26,707 nucleotides of DNA from Bacilli bacterium (GCA_028684435.1 JAQUFX010000010.1:1-26707); one strand, 5' to 3'. Shown: positions 8,443-15,762, counted from the stretch's first letter. Made by a program: numbers and translations. Notes: a model not told the origin generated them from the sequence alone.

Positions 8443-8742
8443 TTAAAATAAACCATTTAAACCACCGGTATAAGCGCCTAATTCTTCTTCGGTTTTTTTA
8501 TCTATTTTAAATAAAGCATCATTAAAAGCTATTACAATCATATCTTCTAAAATTTCTAAATCTTCATTATCATTTAAAATATTCTTATTTATTTTTAAAT
8601 TTTTTACCTCTCTTTTTCCTGACATTGTTATATTAACAAATTGAGAATTCCCTTCAAAAGTCATATTATCGATTTCATTTTGTTTTTTTTCGACATCTCT
8701 TTTAATTTTATTTGCTTGTGCCATTAAATTTTGCATATTCAT
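8443..8742 (-). CDS. ybaB: YbaB/EbfC family nucleoid-associated protein
   Basis: A small (99 residues) DNA-binding protein of the YbaB/EbfC family. It matches the family by MQNLMAQANKIKRDVEKKQNEI at the start, a central V-x-I-x-x-SGKREVKNLKI strand pair, and the ending ELGAYTGGLNGLF. The family member between dnaX and recR is conserved in order across many bacteria and is thought to act in nucleoid structure and in the RecFOR setting. A good ribosome binding site (GGAGAG) precedes the ATG. Confidence 0.96.
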   Translation of the reverse strand: MNMQNLMAQANKIKRDVEKKQNEIDNMTFEGNSQFVNITMSGKREVKNLKINKNILNDNEDLEILEDMIVIAFNDALFKIDKKTEEELGAYTGGLNGLF

Positions 8743-8755
8743 TTTAATCTCTCCT

Positions 8756-10294
8756 TTATTTTATTTCTATTAACTCTTTCCCAAATATATCTGTTGCAAT
8801 ATTTATTGTTTTATTATCATTTTTTAATATTGGTTCCTCGATATAACTATATTTTTGAGTTTTTTGATTTTTTATATATTTTGATTTTTCTTTTTTCCAT
8901 TGTTCCTCATCAAGACAAATTATTTTTATGCTATCTCCAATTATTTTTTTACACTTTTCAGATATTTCATCACAAATTAAATTAAATAATACACTATTAC
9001 TATAGGTTTTAGTAGATATTAATACATTCGTAGGAGAAACCACCTCTACTTTAGTATTTTTTAATAAAGATAAATATTTTGTTTCACCATTAACACAAAA
9101 ATAATTAGTTAATTCATCCCATTTTTTAATAAATTCTTTTTTTAATTTTAAATTAGCATTAACAAAAGAGTTATTTACTCTTATATTAAGCACATCTAAA
9201 CTTATATGTTCTAATATTTTATCAGAAATTATTTCCCGGGAAATAATTTTTTCTTCTTCAATTATATTTTTAATTTCTATATCTTTAGCTATATCCTCAA
9301 TATTTTTAAGTAATACGGTTTTTATCATTAAGTATTTATTTTTTTTATTGCAACATTCTTCTAAATCAAAAATCAACTGTTCTAAATTATAAATTTCTTT
9401 AATATTTGTTATTTTATAATTTATTAATTCTTGTAGTAAAAAATCAAGAATTTTTGTTAATAATACTTCACTATTGACGCCTTTTAAATTTAAATTATTA
9501 ATCTTTTCAATTAATAATTTAATTTCTCGGTTTTTATATGCTTCAAACATTTCATTAATATCTTTGTTTGTCACTAAACCATAAGTATCATTTAAAGTTT
9601 CTATTGTGATTTTATCGTTTAGTTTAGAAAGTTGATCTAGCATTCCTAGTGCATCTCTTAATCCGCCATTAGAAAGATCTGATAATTCAATAATAGCTTC
9701 ATCTGATATATTAATCTTTTCTTTTTTTGCAATTTCTTTTATCTTTTGAAAAATTACATCGATTGATATTCTTTGAAAATCAAATCTTTGACATCTAGAT
9801 AAAACAGTTATCGGAACTTTTTGAATTTCTGTTGTTGCCAATATAAATATCACATGCTTTGGAGGTTCTTCTAATGTTTTTAAAAATGCATTCCAAGCAT
9901 TAGTCGATAACATGTGAACTTCATCTATAATATATACTTTATATCTAGATATACTAGGCAATATTTTAACGTTTTCTCTTAATTCTCTTATTTCATCGAC
10001 GCCATTATTTGAAGCCGCATCTATTTCAATTATATCTGTTGTTTCCTTATAGCTTAGACAAGAGATACATTTATTACAAGCATTTCCTTCAAAATTATTT
10101 GTACAATTTACAATTTTAGCAAATAATTTAGCTGTACTTGTTTTTCCTGTACCTCTAGGCCCATTAAATATGAAAGCATGAGATAATTTATTATTTAAAA
10201 TTGACTGTAACAACAACTCTTTTATATGATTTTGGCCGACTAAATCGTTAAAATCTTTCGGTCGATATTTTCTATATAATACTTTATAATCCAT
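8756..10294 (-). CDS. dnaX: DNA polymerase III gamma/tau subunit
   Basis: The clamp-loader ATPase and, in its tau part, the organiser of the replisome. The AAA+ module has Walker A GPRGTGKT (45-52), a zinc site at Cys64, 73, 76 and 79, Walker B IIDEVHML near 123 and sensor 1 SRCQRFDFQRI. Domain III follows, then a lysine-rich linker and a tau-type C-terminal domain ending GKELIEIK. At 512 residues it is somewhat shorter than Bacillus DnaX. I see no slippery frameshift site that would clearly give a separate gamma product. A Noc-type palindrome lies inside the gene (about residues 348-356, reading KIISREIIS); there the reading frame uses CGG, a codon that looks rare in this genome. ATG follows GGGAGGTAATT. 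Confidence 0.97.
   Translation of the reverse strand: MDYKVLYRKYRPKDFNDLVGQNHIKELLLQSILNNKLSHAFIFNGPRGTGKTSTAKLFAKIVNCTNNFEGNACNKCISCLSYKETTDIIEIDAASNNGVDEIRELRENVKILPSISRYKVYIIDEVHMLSTNAWNAFLKTLEEPPKHVIFILATTEIQKVPITVLSRCQRFDFQRISIDVIFQKIKEIAKKEKINISDEAIIELSDLSNGGLRDALGMLDQLSKLNDKITIETLNDTYGLVTNKDINEMFEAYKNREIKLLIEKINNLNLKGVNSEVLLTKILDFLLQELINYKITNIKEIYNLEQLIFDLEECCNKKNKYLMIKTVLLKNIEDIAKDIEIKNIIEEEKIISREIISDKILEHISLDVLNIRVNNSFVNANLKLKKEFIKKWDELTNYFCVNGETKYLSLLKNTKVEVVSPTNVLISTKTYSNSVLFNLICDEISEKCKKIIGDSIKIICLDEEQWKKEKSKYIKNQKTQKYSYIEEPILKNDNKTINIATDIFGKELIEIK
9226..9249. promoter_or_regulatory. Noc-binding-site-like 24-bp perfect palindrome inside dnaX (copy 2)
   Basis: Perfect palindrome around CCCGGG, with the same core TATTTCCCGGGAAATA as the copies at 6042 and 11098. 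It is embedded in the linker region of the dnaX coding sequence, where the protein tolerates it (KIISREIIS). Its presence inside a gene fits a chromosome-binding site rather than a transcription terminator. Confidence 0.85.
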
Positions 10295-10326
10295 AATTAC
10301 CTCCCACTTAAATAATTATATCATGT

Positions 10327-10761
10327 TTATATTTTATTGCGTTTATTTTTCCAAAAAATTGTTATTTTTTTTAAATAATCTTCTTTTACATTTTCGATTT
10401 CTTTTGAAGTTAAAGGAATAAATTTTGTTTTATTATATATTTTTTTCTCTTCTAATCTGTTAACTAAATAATATACTTTATTTATTCTAGCTTCTCTGAT
10501 AACGTTCATGCACATATCACAAGGTTTAATCGTAACATAAATCGAACAATTGTTCAATCTCCATGACTTTAATTTTTTATTAGCTTTTTGAATTGCTAAT
10601 ATTTCGGCGTGATCAATTGTTTTGTTTGTTCTATTCCTCTTGTTATAAGACTTTGCAATAATTTTGTTATTATACATAATAATAGCTGCGACAGGAGTTT
10701 CCTCCTTTTTATATGCCTTATTAACTAATTTTAATAAAATTTCAATTATTTTAGTTTCCAT
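10327..10761 (-). CDS. tadA: tRNA-specific adenosine deaminase TadA, divergent
   Basis: TadA converts adenosine-34 to inosine in the anticodon of tRNA-Arg(ACG). The zinc deaminase motifs are seen: His51 and Glu53 in TIDHAEILAI, and Cys81 and Cys84 in KPCDMC. KKLKSWRLNNCSIYVT matches the TadA family closely. Two things are odd: the usual E-P-C-x-x-C motif reads KPCDMC, and the following A-G-A-I is MNVI. At 144 residues it is slightly short. As in Bacillus, it lies between the SRP RNA gene and dnaX. Its ribosome binding site AGGAG (10768-10772) directly abuts the T-run that ends the SRP RNA, so expression probably depends on read-through from the SRP RNA promoter. Confidence 0.92.
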   Translation of the reverse strand: METKIIEILLKLVNKAYKKEETPVAAIIMYNNKIIAKSYNKRNRTNKTIDHAEILAIQKANKKLKSWRLNNCSIYVTIKPCDMCMNVIREARINKVYYLVNRLEEKKIYNKTKFIPLTSKEIENVKEDYLKKITIFWKNKRNKI

Positions 10762-10772
10762 GTTTTTCTCCT

Positions 10773-10780
10773 AAAAAAAA
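10773..10780 (-). terminator. T-tract terminating the SRP RNA
   Basis: Eight consecutive T residues on the minus strand directly follow the closing stem of the SRP RNA, so the RNA's own terminal helix (GCACA/UGUGC) serves as the terminator stem. The tadA ribosome binding site begins at the next base. Confidence 0.8.
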
Positions 10781-10851
10781 GCACACATATATAGTGGTTA
10801 ATATGGCTGCTATCTTCCAATTCTGACCAATTTCTAACATATATATTGTGC
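10781..10851 (-). ncRNA. ffs: Signal recognition particle RNA, small bacterial type
   Basis: About 71 nt. The apical domain that binds Ffh is intact: GGTCAG ... GGAAG.TAGCAGCC ... AACC, with the conserved GGAAG tetraloop region and the AGCA asymmetric loop. The ends pair as GCACA with TGTGC, followed by a single bulged G and seven A-U pairs. There is no Alu domain, unlike the roughly 270-nt SRP RNA of Bacillus, and it is at the short end even for the 4.5S-like class. Its position next to tadA and dnaX matches the Bacillus location of the SRP RNA gene. Ends are set by the stem, the T-tract and the promoter spacing. Confidence 0.93.
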
Positions 10852-10857
10852 GTAATT

Positions 10858-10887
10858 AATATATCATATAAGATAGTCGTTTTACAA
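10858..10887 (-). promoter_or_regulatory. Promoter of the SRP RNA (and probably of the tadA-dnaX genes)
   Basis: On the minus strand: -35 TTGTAA (10882-10887), an 18-base spacer and -10 TATATT (10858-10863). The -10 ends six bases before the first G of the SRP RNA. The first parS site begins four bases upstream of the -35. No other promoter is apparent before tadA. Confidence 0.6.
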
Positions 10888-10891
10888 ATAT

Positions 10892-10909
10892 ATGTTTCAC
10901 GTGAAACAT
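10892..10909. promoter_or_regulatory. parS: parS site 1 (ParB/Spo0J binding)
   Basis: Perfect palindrome ATGTTTCACGTGAAACAT containing the exact 16-bp parS core TGTTTCACGTGAAACA (10893-10908). ParB loads here and spreads, recruiting SMC and organising origin segregation. It lies immediately upstream of the SRP RNA promoter. Its palindrome is shorter than those of the two sister sites. Confidence 0.93.
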
Positions 10910-11071
10910 TAAAAATTTATGCACAAAGAATAATTTAATATTTAAAACATTCTATTAGTTTTATTATTGTATTAATTAACAAACATATAATTTTAATTAT
11001 TTCAATAATTTATCAAGTATGGAACTGTAATTATGTAATTTATAAAAATTAAAATGCCTCTTGAAAATGTT

Positions 11072-11101
11072 TTTTCAATGTTTCACGTGAAACATTGAAA
11101 A
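11072..11101. promoter_or_regulatory. parS: parS site 2, 30-bp perfect palindrome abutting a Noc site
   Basis: The parS core TGTTTCACGTGAAACA (11079-11094) is extended symmetrically to 30 bp. Its last four bases are shared with the Noc-type palindrome that starts at 11098. The extension CAATG...CATTG is also present at site 3. Confidence 0.94.
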
Positions 11102-11123
11102 TTATTTCCCGGGAAATAATTTT
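11098..11123. promoter_or_regulatory. Noc-binding-site-like 26-bp perfect palindrome (copy 3), fused to parS 2
   Basis: Core TATTTCCCGGGAAATA centred at 11110/11111, 24 bp from the centre of parS 2. It is identical over 26 bp to the copy at 6042-6067. A run of T follows on the plus strand, but no plus-strand gene precedes it, so a terminator function is unlikely. Confidence 0.87.
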
Positions 11124-11230
11124 TTTTTGAAATCATTAATAAATCTTGCTTATTTCAGACAAAACATAAAAAATCATTAATTTTATTAGATATTTAATAA
11201 GTTCATTGTTACGAAACAAAATATAATTGC

Positions 11231-11263
11231 AACAATAATTAATATGACTAATTAATTATTGTT
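11231..11263. repeat. 13-bp perfect inverted repeat with 7-base spacer
   Basis: Arms AACAATAATTAAT and ATTAATTATTGTT flank ATGACTA. It has no GC pairs except one and no adjacent T-tract. It lies between parS 2 and parS 3, and its function is unknown. In DNA this AT-rich it may be chance, but 13 perfect pairs is long. Confidence 0.45.
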
Positions 11264-11315
11264 AAATAATTATTATATGCCAACATAATTTTCACATTAC
11301 ATAATTAAAAAATCA

Positions 11316-11343
11316 TTTCAATGTTTCACGTGAAACATTGAAA
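11316..11343. promoter_or_regulatory. parS: parS site 3, 28-bp perfect palindrome
   Basis: The exact parS core (11322-11337) is extended symmetrically. It is identical over 28 bp to parS 2. It lies just beyond the gyrA terminator, 243 bp centre to centre from site 2. Confidence 0.94.
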
Positions 11344-11353
11344 ATTATAATAT

Positions 11354-11379
11354 ATAAAAATACCGTTTTTAACGGTATT
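11354..11379 (-). terminator. Rho-independent terminator of the recF-gyrB-gyrA operon
   Basis: On the minus strand, AATACCGTT and AACGGTATT form a 9-bp stem with a 3-base loop, followed by five T. It begins 3 bases after the gyrA stop codon. Confidence 0.88.
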
Positions 11380-11382
11380 CTA

Positions 11383-13830
11383 TTATACTTCTTCAGTTTC
11401 TTCGGTATTTTTCTCTACTAAGGTGAATGTTGAAACTTTTTGATTGTTTTTTAAATGTATTAATTTAGACCCTTGTGTCACCCTACTTAATTGAGATATT
11501 TGATCTAAAGGCAATCTTATTATTGTACCTTCATCAGTTATAATCATAATATCGTTATCACTATTTTCTATTCTTTTAAACGATTTGATTTTGCCATTTT
11601 TTTCGGTAATATTAAGTGCTTTAACTCCTTTACTGCCACGCTTAGTTTTTCTGTATTCAGAAACCAGTGTTTTTTTACCATAACCATTTTCTGTTATAAT
11701 TAAAATGTTACTGTCATCTTTAGCGACTTCTAAGCCGATACAATTTGAATTATCTAAATTTATTCCTTTTACCCCAGATGCAGTTCTTCCCATAATTCTT
11801 ATTTGTTCTTCTAAGAAAACTACCATCTTCCCGTTTTCTGAAGCTAATAAAATATTATAATTGCCATCAGTTTTTTTAACACCAATTAACTCATCTTTCG
11901 ATTTTAATTTGATACAAATTTTTCCGGTAACTCTTATATTATTAAACTCATCAATTTTTGTTCTTTTTACTAAACCGTTTTTAGTTGCAAATACAAAATA
12001 TTTATATTCATTTTCAGTTGATAAAGGTATTATTGAATTAATTACTTCTTCTTTATCTAAAGGTAATAAATTTATAATAGGTAACCCTTTCGATTGTCTA
12101 GAATACTTTGGAATTTCATATCCTTTTAATCTATAAACTTTTCCTTTATTAGTAAAGAACATAACATAATCATGAGTTGATAAATTAATCATCTTTTCTA
12201 CAAAATCTTCTTCATTGGTTGACATTCCCTTTACACCTACACCACCCTTGTTTTGAGTTTTGTAAGTTTCAGAAACAATTCTTTTTATATAGCCTTTTTC
12301 CGTTAAAGTAATCGTTATATTTTCTTCTGGTATTAAAGATTCATCTTCAATATATTCTAGTGAAGTCATATCTATTGCAGTTCTTCTTTCATCAGAATAC
12401 TTATCTTTTATTTCGGTTAATTCATCAACAATAATATTTGATATTTTTTGTTTACTAGCTAATATAGATTTTAATTCTTCTATTTTTTCTAATAAAAATT
12501 TTAATTCTTCTTCTATTTTTTCTTTTTCTAATCCAGTTAACCTTCTAAGCTTCATTTCCATAATTGCTTCAGCTTGAATTTCAGATAAACCAAATCTTTC
12601 CATCAAACCTTTTTTAGCTTCTACGTCTTTTTTTGAACCTTTTATTAATTTAATAACTTCATCAATAAAATCTAATGCAATTTTAAGTCCTTCTTGAATG
12701 TGAGCAGCTCTTTCCGATTTCTCTAAATCAAATTGCGTTCTTCTTATAATTACACTTTTTTGAAAATTTGTATAATTTTCTAAAATCTCTTTTAAACTTA
12801 GTGTTTTAGGTCTTCTATCAACTAACATTAAGAAATTAATACCAAAAGAAGTTTGTAATTGAGTATATTTATATAAATTATTTAATAGCACACTTGGATT
12901 ATAATCTTTTTTTACATCTATTACGATTCTAATACCTTCTAAAGCGGACTCGTCAGTTAAATTTGCTATACCATCTATTTGTTTATCTCGCACTAATTCA
13001 GCAATTTTTCTAATAATATTTGTATAATTTACTTGATAAGGAATTTCAGTTATAATTAACTTTACTTTACCTTTAATTTCTTCTATATCTACTTTTCCTC
13101 TAACTTTAATACTACCTTTTCCAGTTTCAAAAGCTTTTTTTATTCCGCTATTTCCAAGTATTGTTCCACCAGTCGGAAAATCTGGACCTTTTATTTTTTC
13201 CATTAATTCTAATATAGTTATTTCTGGGTTATTTATATAGGCAATAGTAGCATCAATTGTTTCTCCTAAATTATGAGGAGGAATATTTGTTGCCATTCCA
13301 ACTGCGATACCCATGTTTCCATTTACTAAAATATTTGGAAATCTTGATGGCAAAACTACAGGTTCTACACTTTCATCATCATAACTAGGAATAAAATCCA
13401 CAGCATTTTTATTTATATCTCTCAACATTTCGCTAGAAATTTTTGCTAATCTAGCTTCTGTATATCTTGCTGCTGCTGGACTTGATCCATCTGGTGCTCC
13501 AAATGCTCCTTTGCCATCAATTAAAGGATATCTGTATGTGAAATCTTGAGCCATTCTAGCCATAGTATCATATATAGCGGCATCCCCATGAGGGTGATAT
13601 TGCATTACTTTACCACAGCTAGTAGCACTCTTTTTATGAGATTTATCATGAGTTATTCCTTCAGCATGAAATGTGTATAAAAGTCTTCTATGAACCGGTT
13701 TTAAACCATCTCTAACGTCTGGTATAGCTCTAGATACTATAACACTCATCGAATAATCTAAAAATGAATTTTTTATTTCACTATCTATATTAATTTCATT
13801 AAATTTATCTAAATTTATATTATTTTCCAT
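11383..13830 (-). CDS. gyrA: DNA gyrase subunit A
   Basis: GyrA cuts and rejoins DNA in the A2B2 gyrase that introduces negative supercoils. Its 815 residues hold the winged-helix core (YSMSVIVSRAIPDVRDGLKP), the catalytic Tyr123 in AARYTEARL, a coiled-coil tower and a six-blade C-terminal wrapping domain. The quinolone-determining segment reads HPHGDAAIYDT: Ala84 stands where E. coli has Ser83, while Asp88 (E. coli 87) is kept. The GyrA-box, QRRGGKG in the classical form, reads QNKGGVG near residue 525. THDYVMFFTNKGKVYRLKGYEIP matches gyrase rather than ParC, and the gyrB neighbour agrees. ATG follows AGGAGG, with 9 bases between the genes. Confidence 0.97.
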   Translation of the reverse strand: MENNINLDKFNEINIDSEIKNSFLDYSMSVIVSRAIPDVRDGLKPVHRRLLYTFHAEGITHDKSHKKSATSCGKVMQYHPHGDAAIYDTMARMAQDFTYRYPLIDGKGAFGAPDGSSPAAARYTEARLAKISSEMLRDINKNAVDFIPSYDDESVEPVVLPSRFPNILVNGNMGIAVGMATNIPPHNLGETIDATIAYINNPEITILELMEKIKGPDFPTGGTILGNSGIKKAFETGKGSIKVRGKVDIEEIKGKVKLIITEIPYQVNYTNIIRKIAELVRDKQIDGIANLTDESALEGIRIVIDVKKDYNPSVLLNNLYKYTQLQTSFGINFLMLVDRRPKTLSLKEILENYTNFQKSVIIRRTQFDLEKSERAAHIQEGLKIALDFIDEVIKLIKGSKKDVEAKKGLMERFGLSEIQAEAIMEMKLRRLTGLEKEKIEEELKFLLEKIEELKSILASKQKISNIIVDELTEIKDKYSDERRTAIDMTSLEYIEDESLIPEENITITLTEKGYIKRIVSETYKTQNKGGVGVKGMSTNEEDFVEKMINLSTHDYVMFFTNKGKVYRLKGYEIPKYSRQSKGLPIINLLPLDKEEVINSIIPLSTENEYKYFVFATKNGLVKRTKIDEFNNIRVTGKICIKLKSKDELIGVKKTDGNYNILLASENGKMVVFLEEQIRIMGRTASGVKGINLDNSNCIGLEVAKDDSNILIITENGYGKKTLVSEYRKTKRGSKGVKALNITEKNGKIKSFKRIENSDNDIMIITDEGTIIRLPLDQISQLSRVTQGSKLIHLKNNQKVSTFTLVEKNTEETEEV

Positions 13831-13839
13831 TTTTACCTC

Positions 13840-15762
13840 CTATATATCAAGATTTTTAACATTTAGTGCATTTTCTTCGATAAATTTTCTTCTCGGTTCT
13901 ACTTCTTCGCCCATTAAAATAGTAAACATCTCATCAGCTAAAATTGCATCATCTATATTTATTTTTAATAATATTCTTTGATTAATATCCATAGTTGTTA
14001 CCCTTAAATCAATTGCATCCATTTCACCAAGACCTTTTTGGCGATTAATATTAGTCTTTTTTCTAATATCTTCAGGAAGAGTTTCTAAATAATCATCTTT
14101 TTCTTGATCATTTAAAACATATTTTACTGTTTTTCCATGAGTTATTTTAAATAATGGTGGTTGAGCGGCATAAACATGTCCATTTTCAATTAATGGCTTA
14201 AAAAAGCGATATAAAAATGTTAATAATAATGTCCTAATGTGAGCACCATCAACATCAGCATCAGTCATAAGTATTATTTTATTATATCTTAACTTAGCGA
14301 TATCAAATTCATCACCAATGCTCGTTCCAAAAGCTGTAATTAAACTTCTAATTTCTTCATTTGATAAAATTTTATCCAATCTTGATTTTTCTACATTGAT
14401 TATTTTACCTTTTATAGGTAGTATAGCTTGTGTTTTGGGATTTCTTCCAAGTTTTGCAGATCCCATTGCAGAATCTCCTTCTACTATAAATAATTCTCTT
14501 TCAAAAGGATCTTTACTTGAACAGTCAGCTAATTTTCCCCATTGATTTGTTAAATCAAGACCACCTTTAGTTCTAGATAATTCTCTAGCTTTTTTTGCAG
14601 CAATTCTCGCTCTAGATGCAAGCATTGATTTTTCAACTATTTTTTTAGCCACATCTGGATTTTCTAAAAAAAATCTTTCTATTTCTTGACCAAAAACATC
14701 TGAAGCGATTTTTCTAACCTCTATATTTCCTAAACGACCTTTTGTTTGTCCTTCAAATTGTGGATCTGGGTGTTTACAAGATATAACCATTACAAGTCCT
14801 TCTCTAACATCATCACCAGTAAATGTATCATCATTATCTTTTAATAATTTACTATTTTTAGCATAATTATTAATTGCTCTTGTTAAAGTATTTCTAACAC
14901 CTTCTTCATGTGTTCCACCATCATGAGTATTTATATTATTTACAAAAGATAATAGCGTATTATTATAAGAATTATTATATTGTAAAGCTACTTCAATAAA
15001 TACACCATCTTTTTCACCTTCAGTATTTATAATAACATCATGGATAGATTGGTTATTTCTATTTAAATATTTTACATATTCTACTAATCCTCCATTATAT
15101 AAAAATTCTTCTTTTTTCTTTTCGATTTCTCGATCATCAAGAAGTAATATTCTTAATCCTTTATTTAAAAAAGCTAATTCTCTTACTTTGTTCTTTATAA
15201 TGTCATAATCAAAAATAGTAGTTTCTTTAAAAATATCTGGATTTGGTTTAAAAGTCACCGTCGTTCCAGTTCTATTAGAATCACATTCATCTATAATAGA
15301 TAACGGAGTAACAGGATCTCCACCATTTTCAAATTTCATATAATGTACTTTTGAATTATGATATACATATACTTCTAACCAACTACTTAGAGCATTTACT
15401 ACTGATGCCCCTACTCCATGTAATCCACCCGAAACTTTATATCCTCCGCCACCGAATTTTCCACCAGCATGAAGGATTGTATATACTGTTTCAACTGTTG
15501 ATATTCCAGTTTTTTCATGAATACCAGTCGGTATTCCTCTCCCATCATCTTTTACAGTAAGTGAATTATCTTTATTAATTATTATTTCAATATCATCGCA
15601 ATACCCAGCCATCGCTTCATCTATGGCATTATCAATTATTTCCCATATTAAATGATGAAGTCCTTTTGAACTAGTTGTTCCAATATACATTCCTGGTCTT
15701 TTTTTTACGGCTTCTAATCCTTCCAAAATTTGGATATCTTTTTCATTATAATGTTCATTCAT
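13840..15762 (-). CDS. gyrB: DNA gyrase subunit B
   Basis: GyrB supplies ATP hydrolysis and the Toprim metal site of gyrase. The GHKL ATPase shows Glu41/Asn45 (WEIIDNAIDEA), DDGRGIPTGIH (72 on) and GGGGYKVSGGLHGVGASVVNALS. The Toprim domain shows EGDSAMGSAKLGRNP near residue 425 and MTDADVDGAHIRTLLLTF. Length 640 is normal. The Toprim motif is unusual: bacterial GyrB normally has EGDSAGGSAKQGR(D/N)R, so Gly is Met, Gln is Leu and the last Arg is Pro here, while metal-binding Glu and DxD remain. The start, after GAGGAGATAATAT, overlaps the end of recF by 8 bases, which suggests coupled translation. Confidence 0.98.
   Translation of the reverse strand: MNEHYNEKDIQILEGLEAVKKRPGMYIGTTSSKGLHHLIWEIIDNAIDEAMAGYCDDIEIIINKDNSLTVKDDGRGIPTGIHEKTGISTVETVYTILHAGGKFGGGGYKVSGGLHGVGASVVNALSSWLEVYVYHNSKVHYMKFENGGDPVTPLSIIDECDSNRTGTTVTFKPNPDIFKETTIFDYDIIKNKVRELAFLNKGLRILLLDDREIEKKKEEFLYNGGLVEYVKYLNRNNQSIHDVIINTEGEKDGVFIEVALQYNNSYNNTLLSFVNNINTHDGGTHEEGVRNTLTRAINNYAKNSKLLKDNDDTFTGDDVREGLVMVISCKHPDPQFEGQTKGRLGNIEVRKIASDVFGQEIERFFLENPDVAKKIVEKSMLASRARIAAKKARELSRTKGGLDLTNQWGKLADCSSKDPFERELFIVEGDSAMGSAKLGRNPKTQAILPIKGKIINVEKSRLDKILSNEEIRSLITAFGTSIGDEFDIAKLRYNKIILMTDADVDGAHIRTLLLTFLYRFFKPLIENGHVYAAQPPLFKITHGKTVKYVLNDQEKDDYLETLPEDIRKKTNINRQKGLGEMDAIDLRVTTMDINQRILLKINIDDAILADEMFTILMGEEVEPRRKFIEENALNVKNLDI

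Larger units (their letters stand above)
10910..11353. other. Non-coding origin-proximal region between SRP RNA and gyrA
   Basis: Apart from parS sites 2 and 3, a Noc-type palindrome and a long inverted repeat at 11231-11263 (each listed separately), this stretch is AT-rich filler without an open reading frame, tRNA or rRNA. In Bacillus the gyrA-dnaX interval holds rRNA and tRNA genes and several protein genes; here it is reduced to this segregation-site cluster. Confidence 0.7.

Noticed and set aside
8731..8985. Plus-strand open frame over ybaB and dnaX
   Set aside because: It is antisense to two clearly identified genes, has no ribosome binding site, and its composition is a low-complexity shadow (many Phe, Leu, Tyr).
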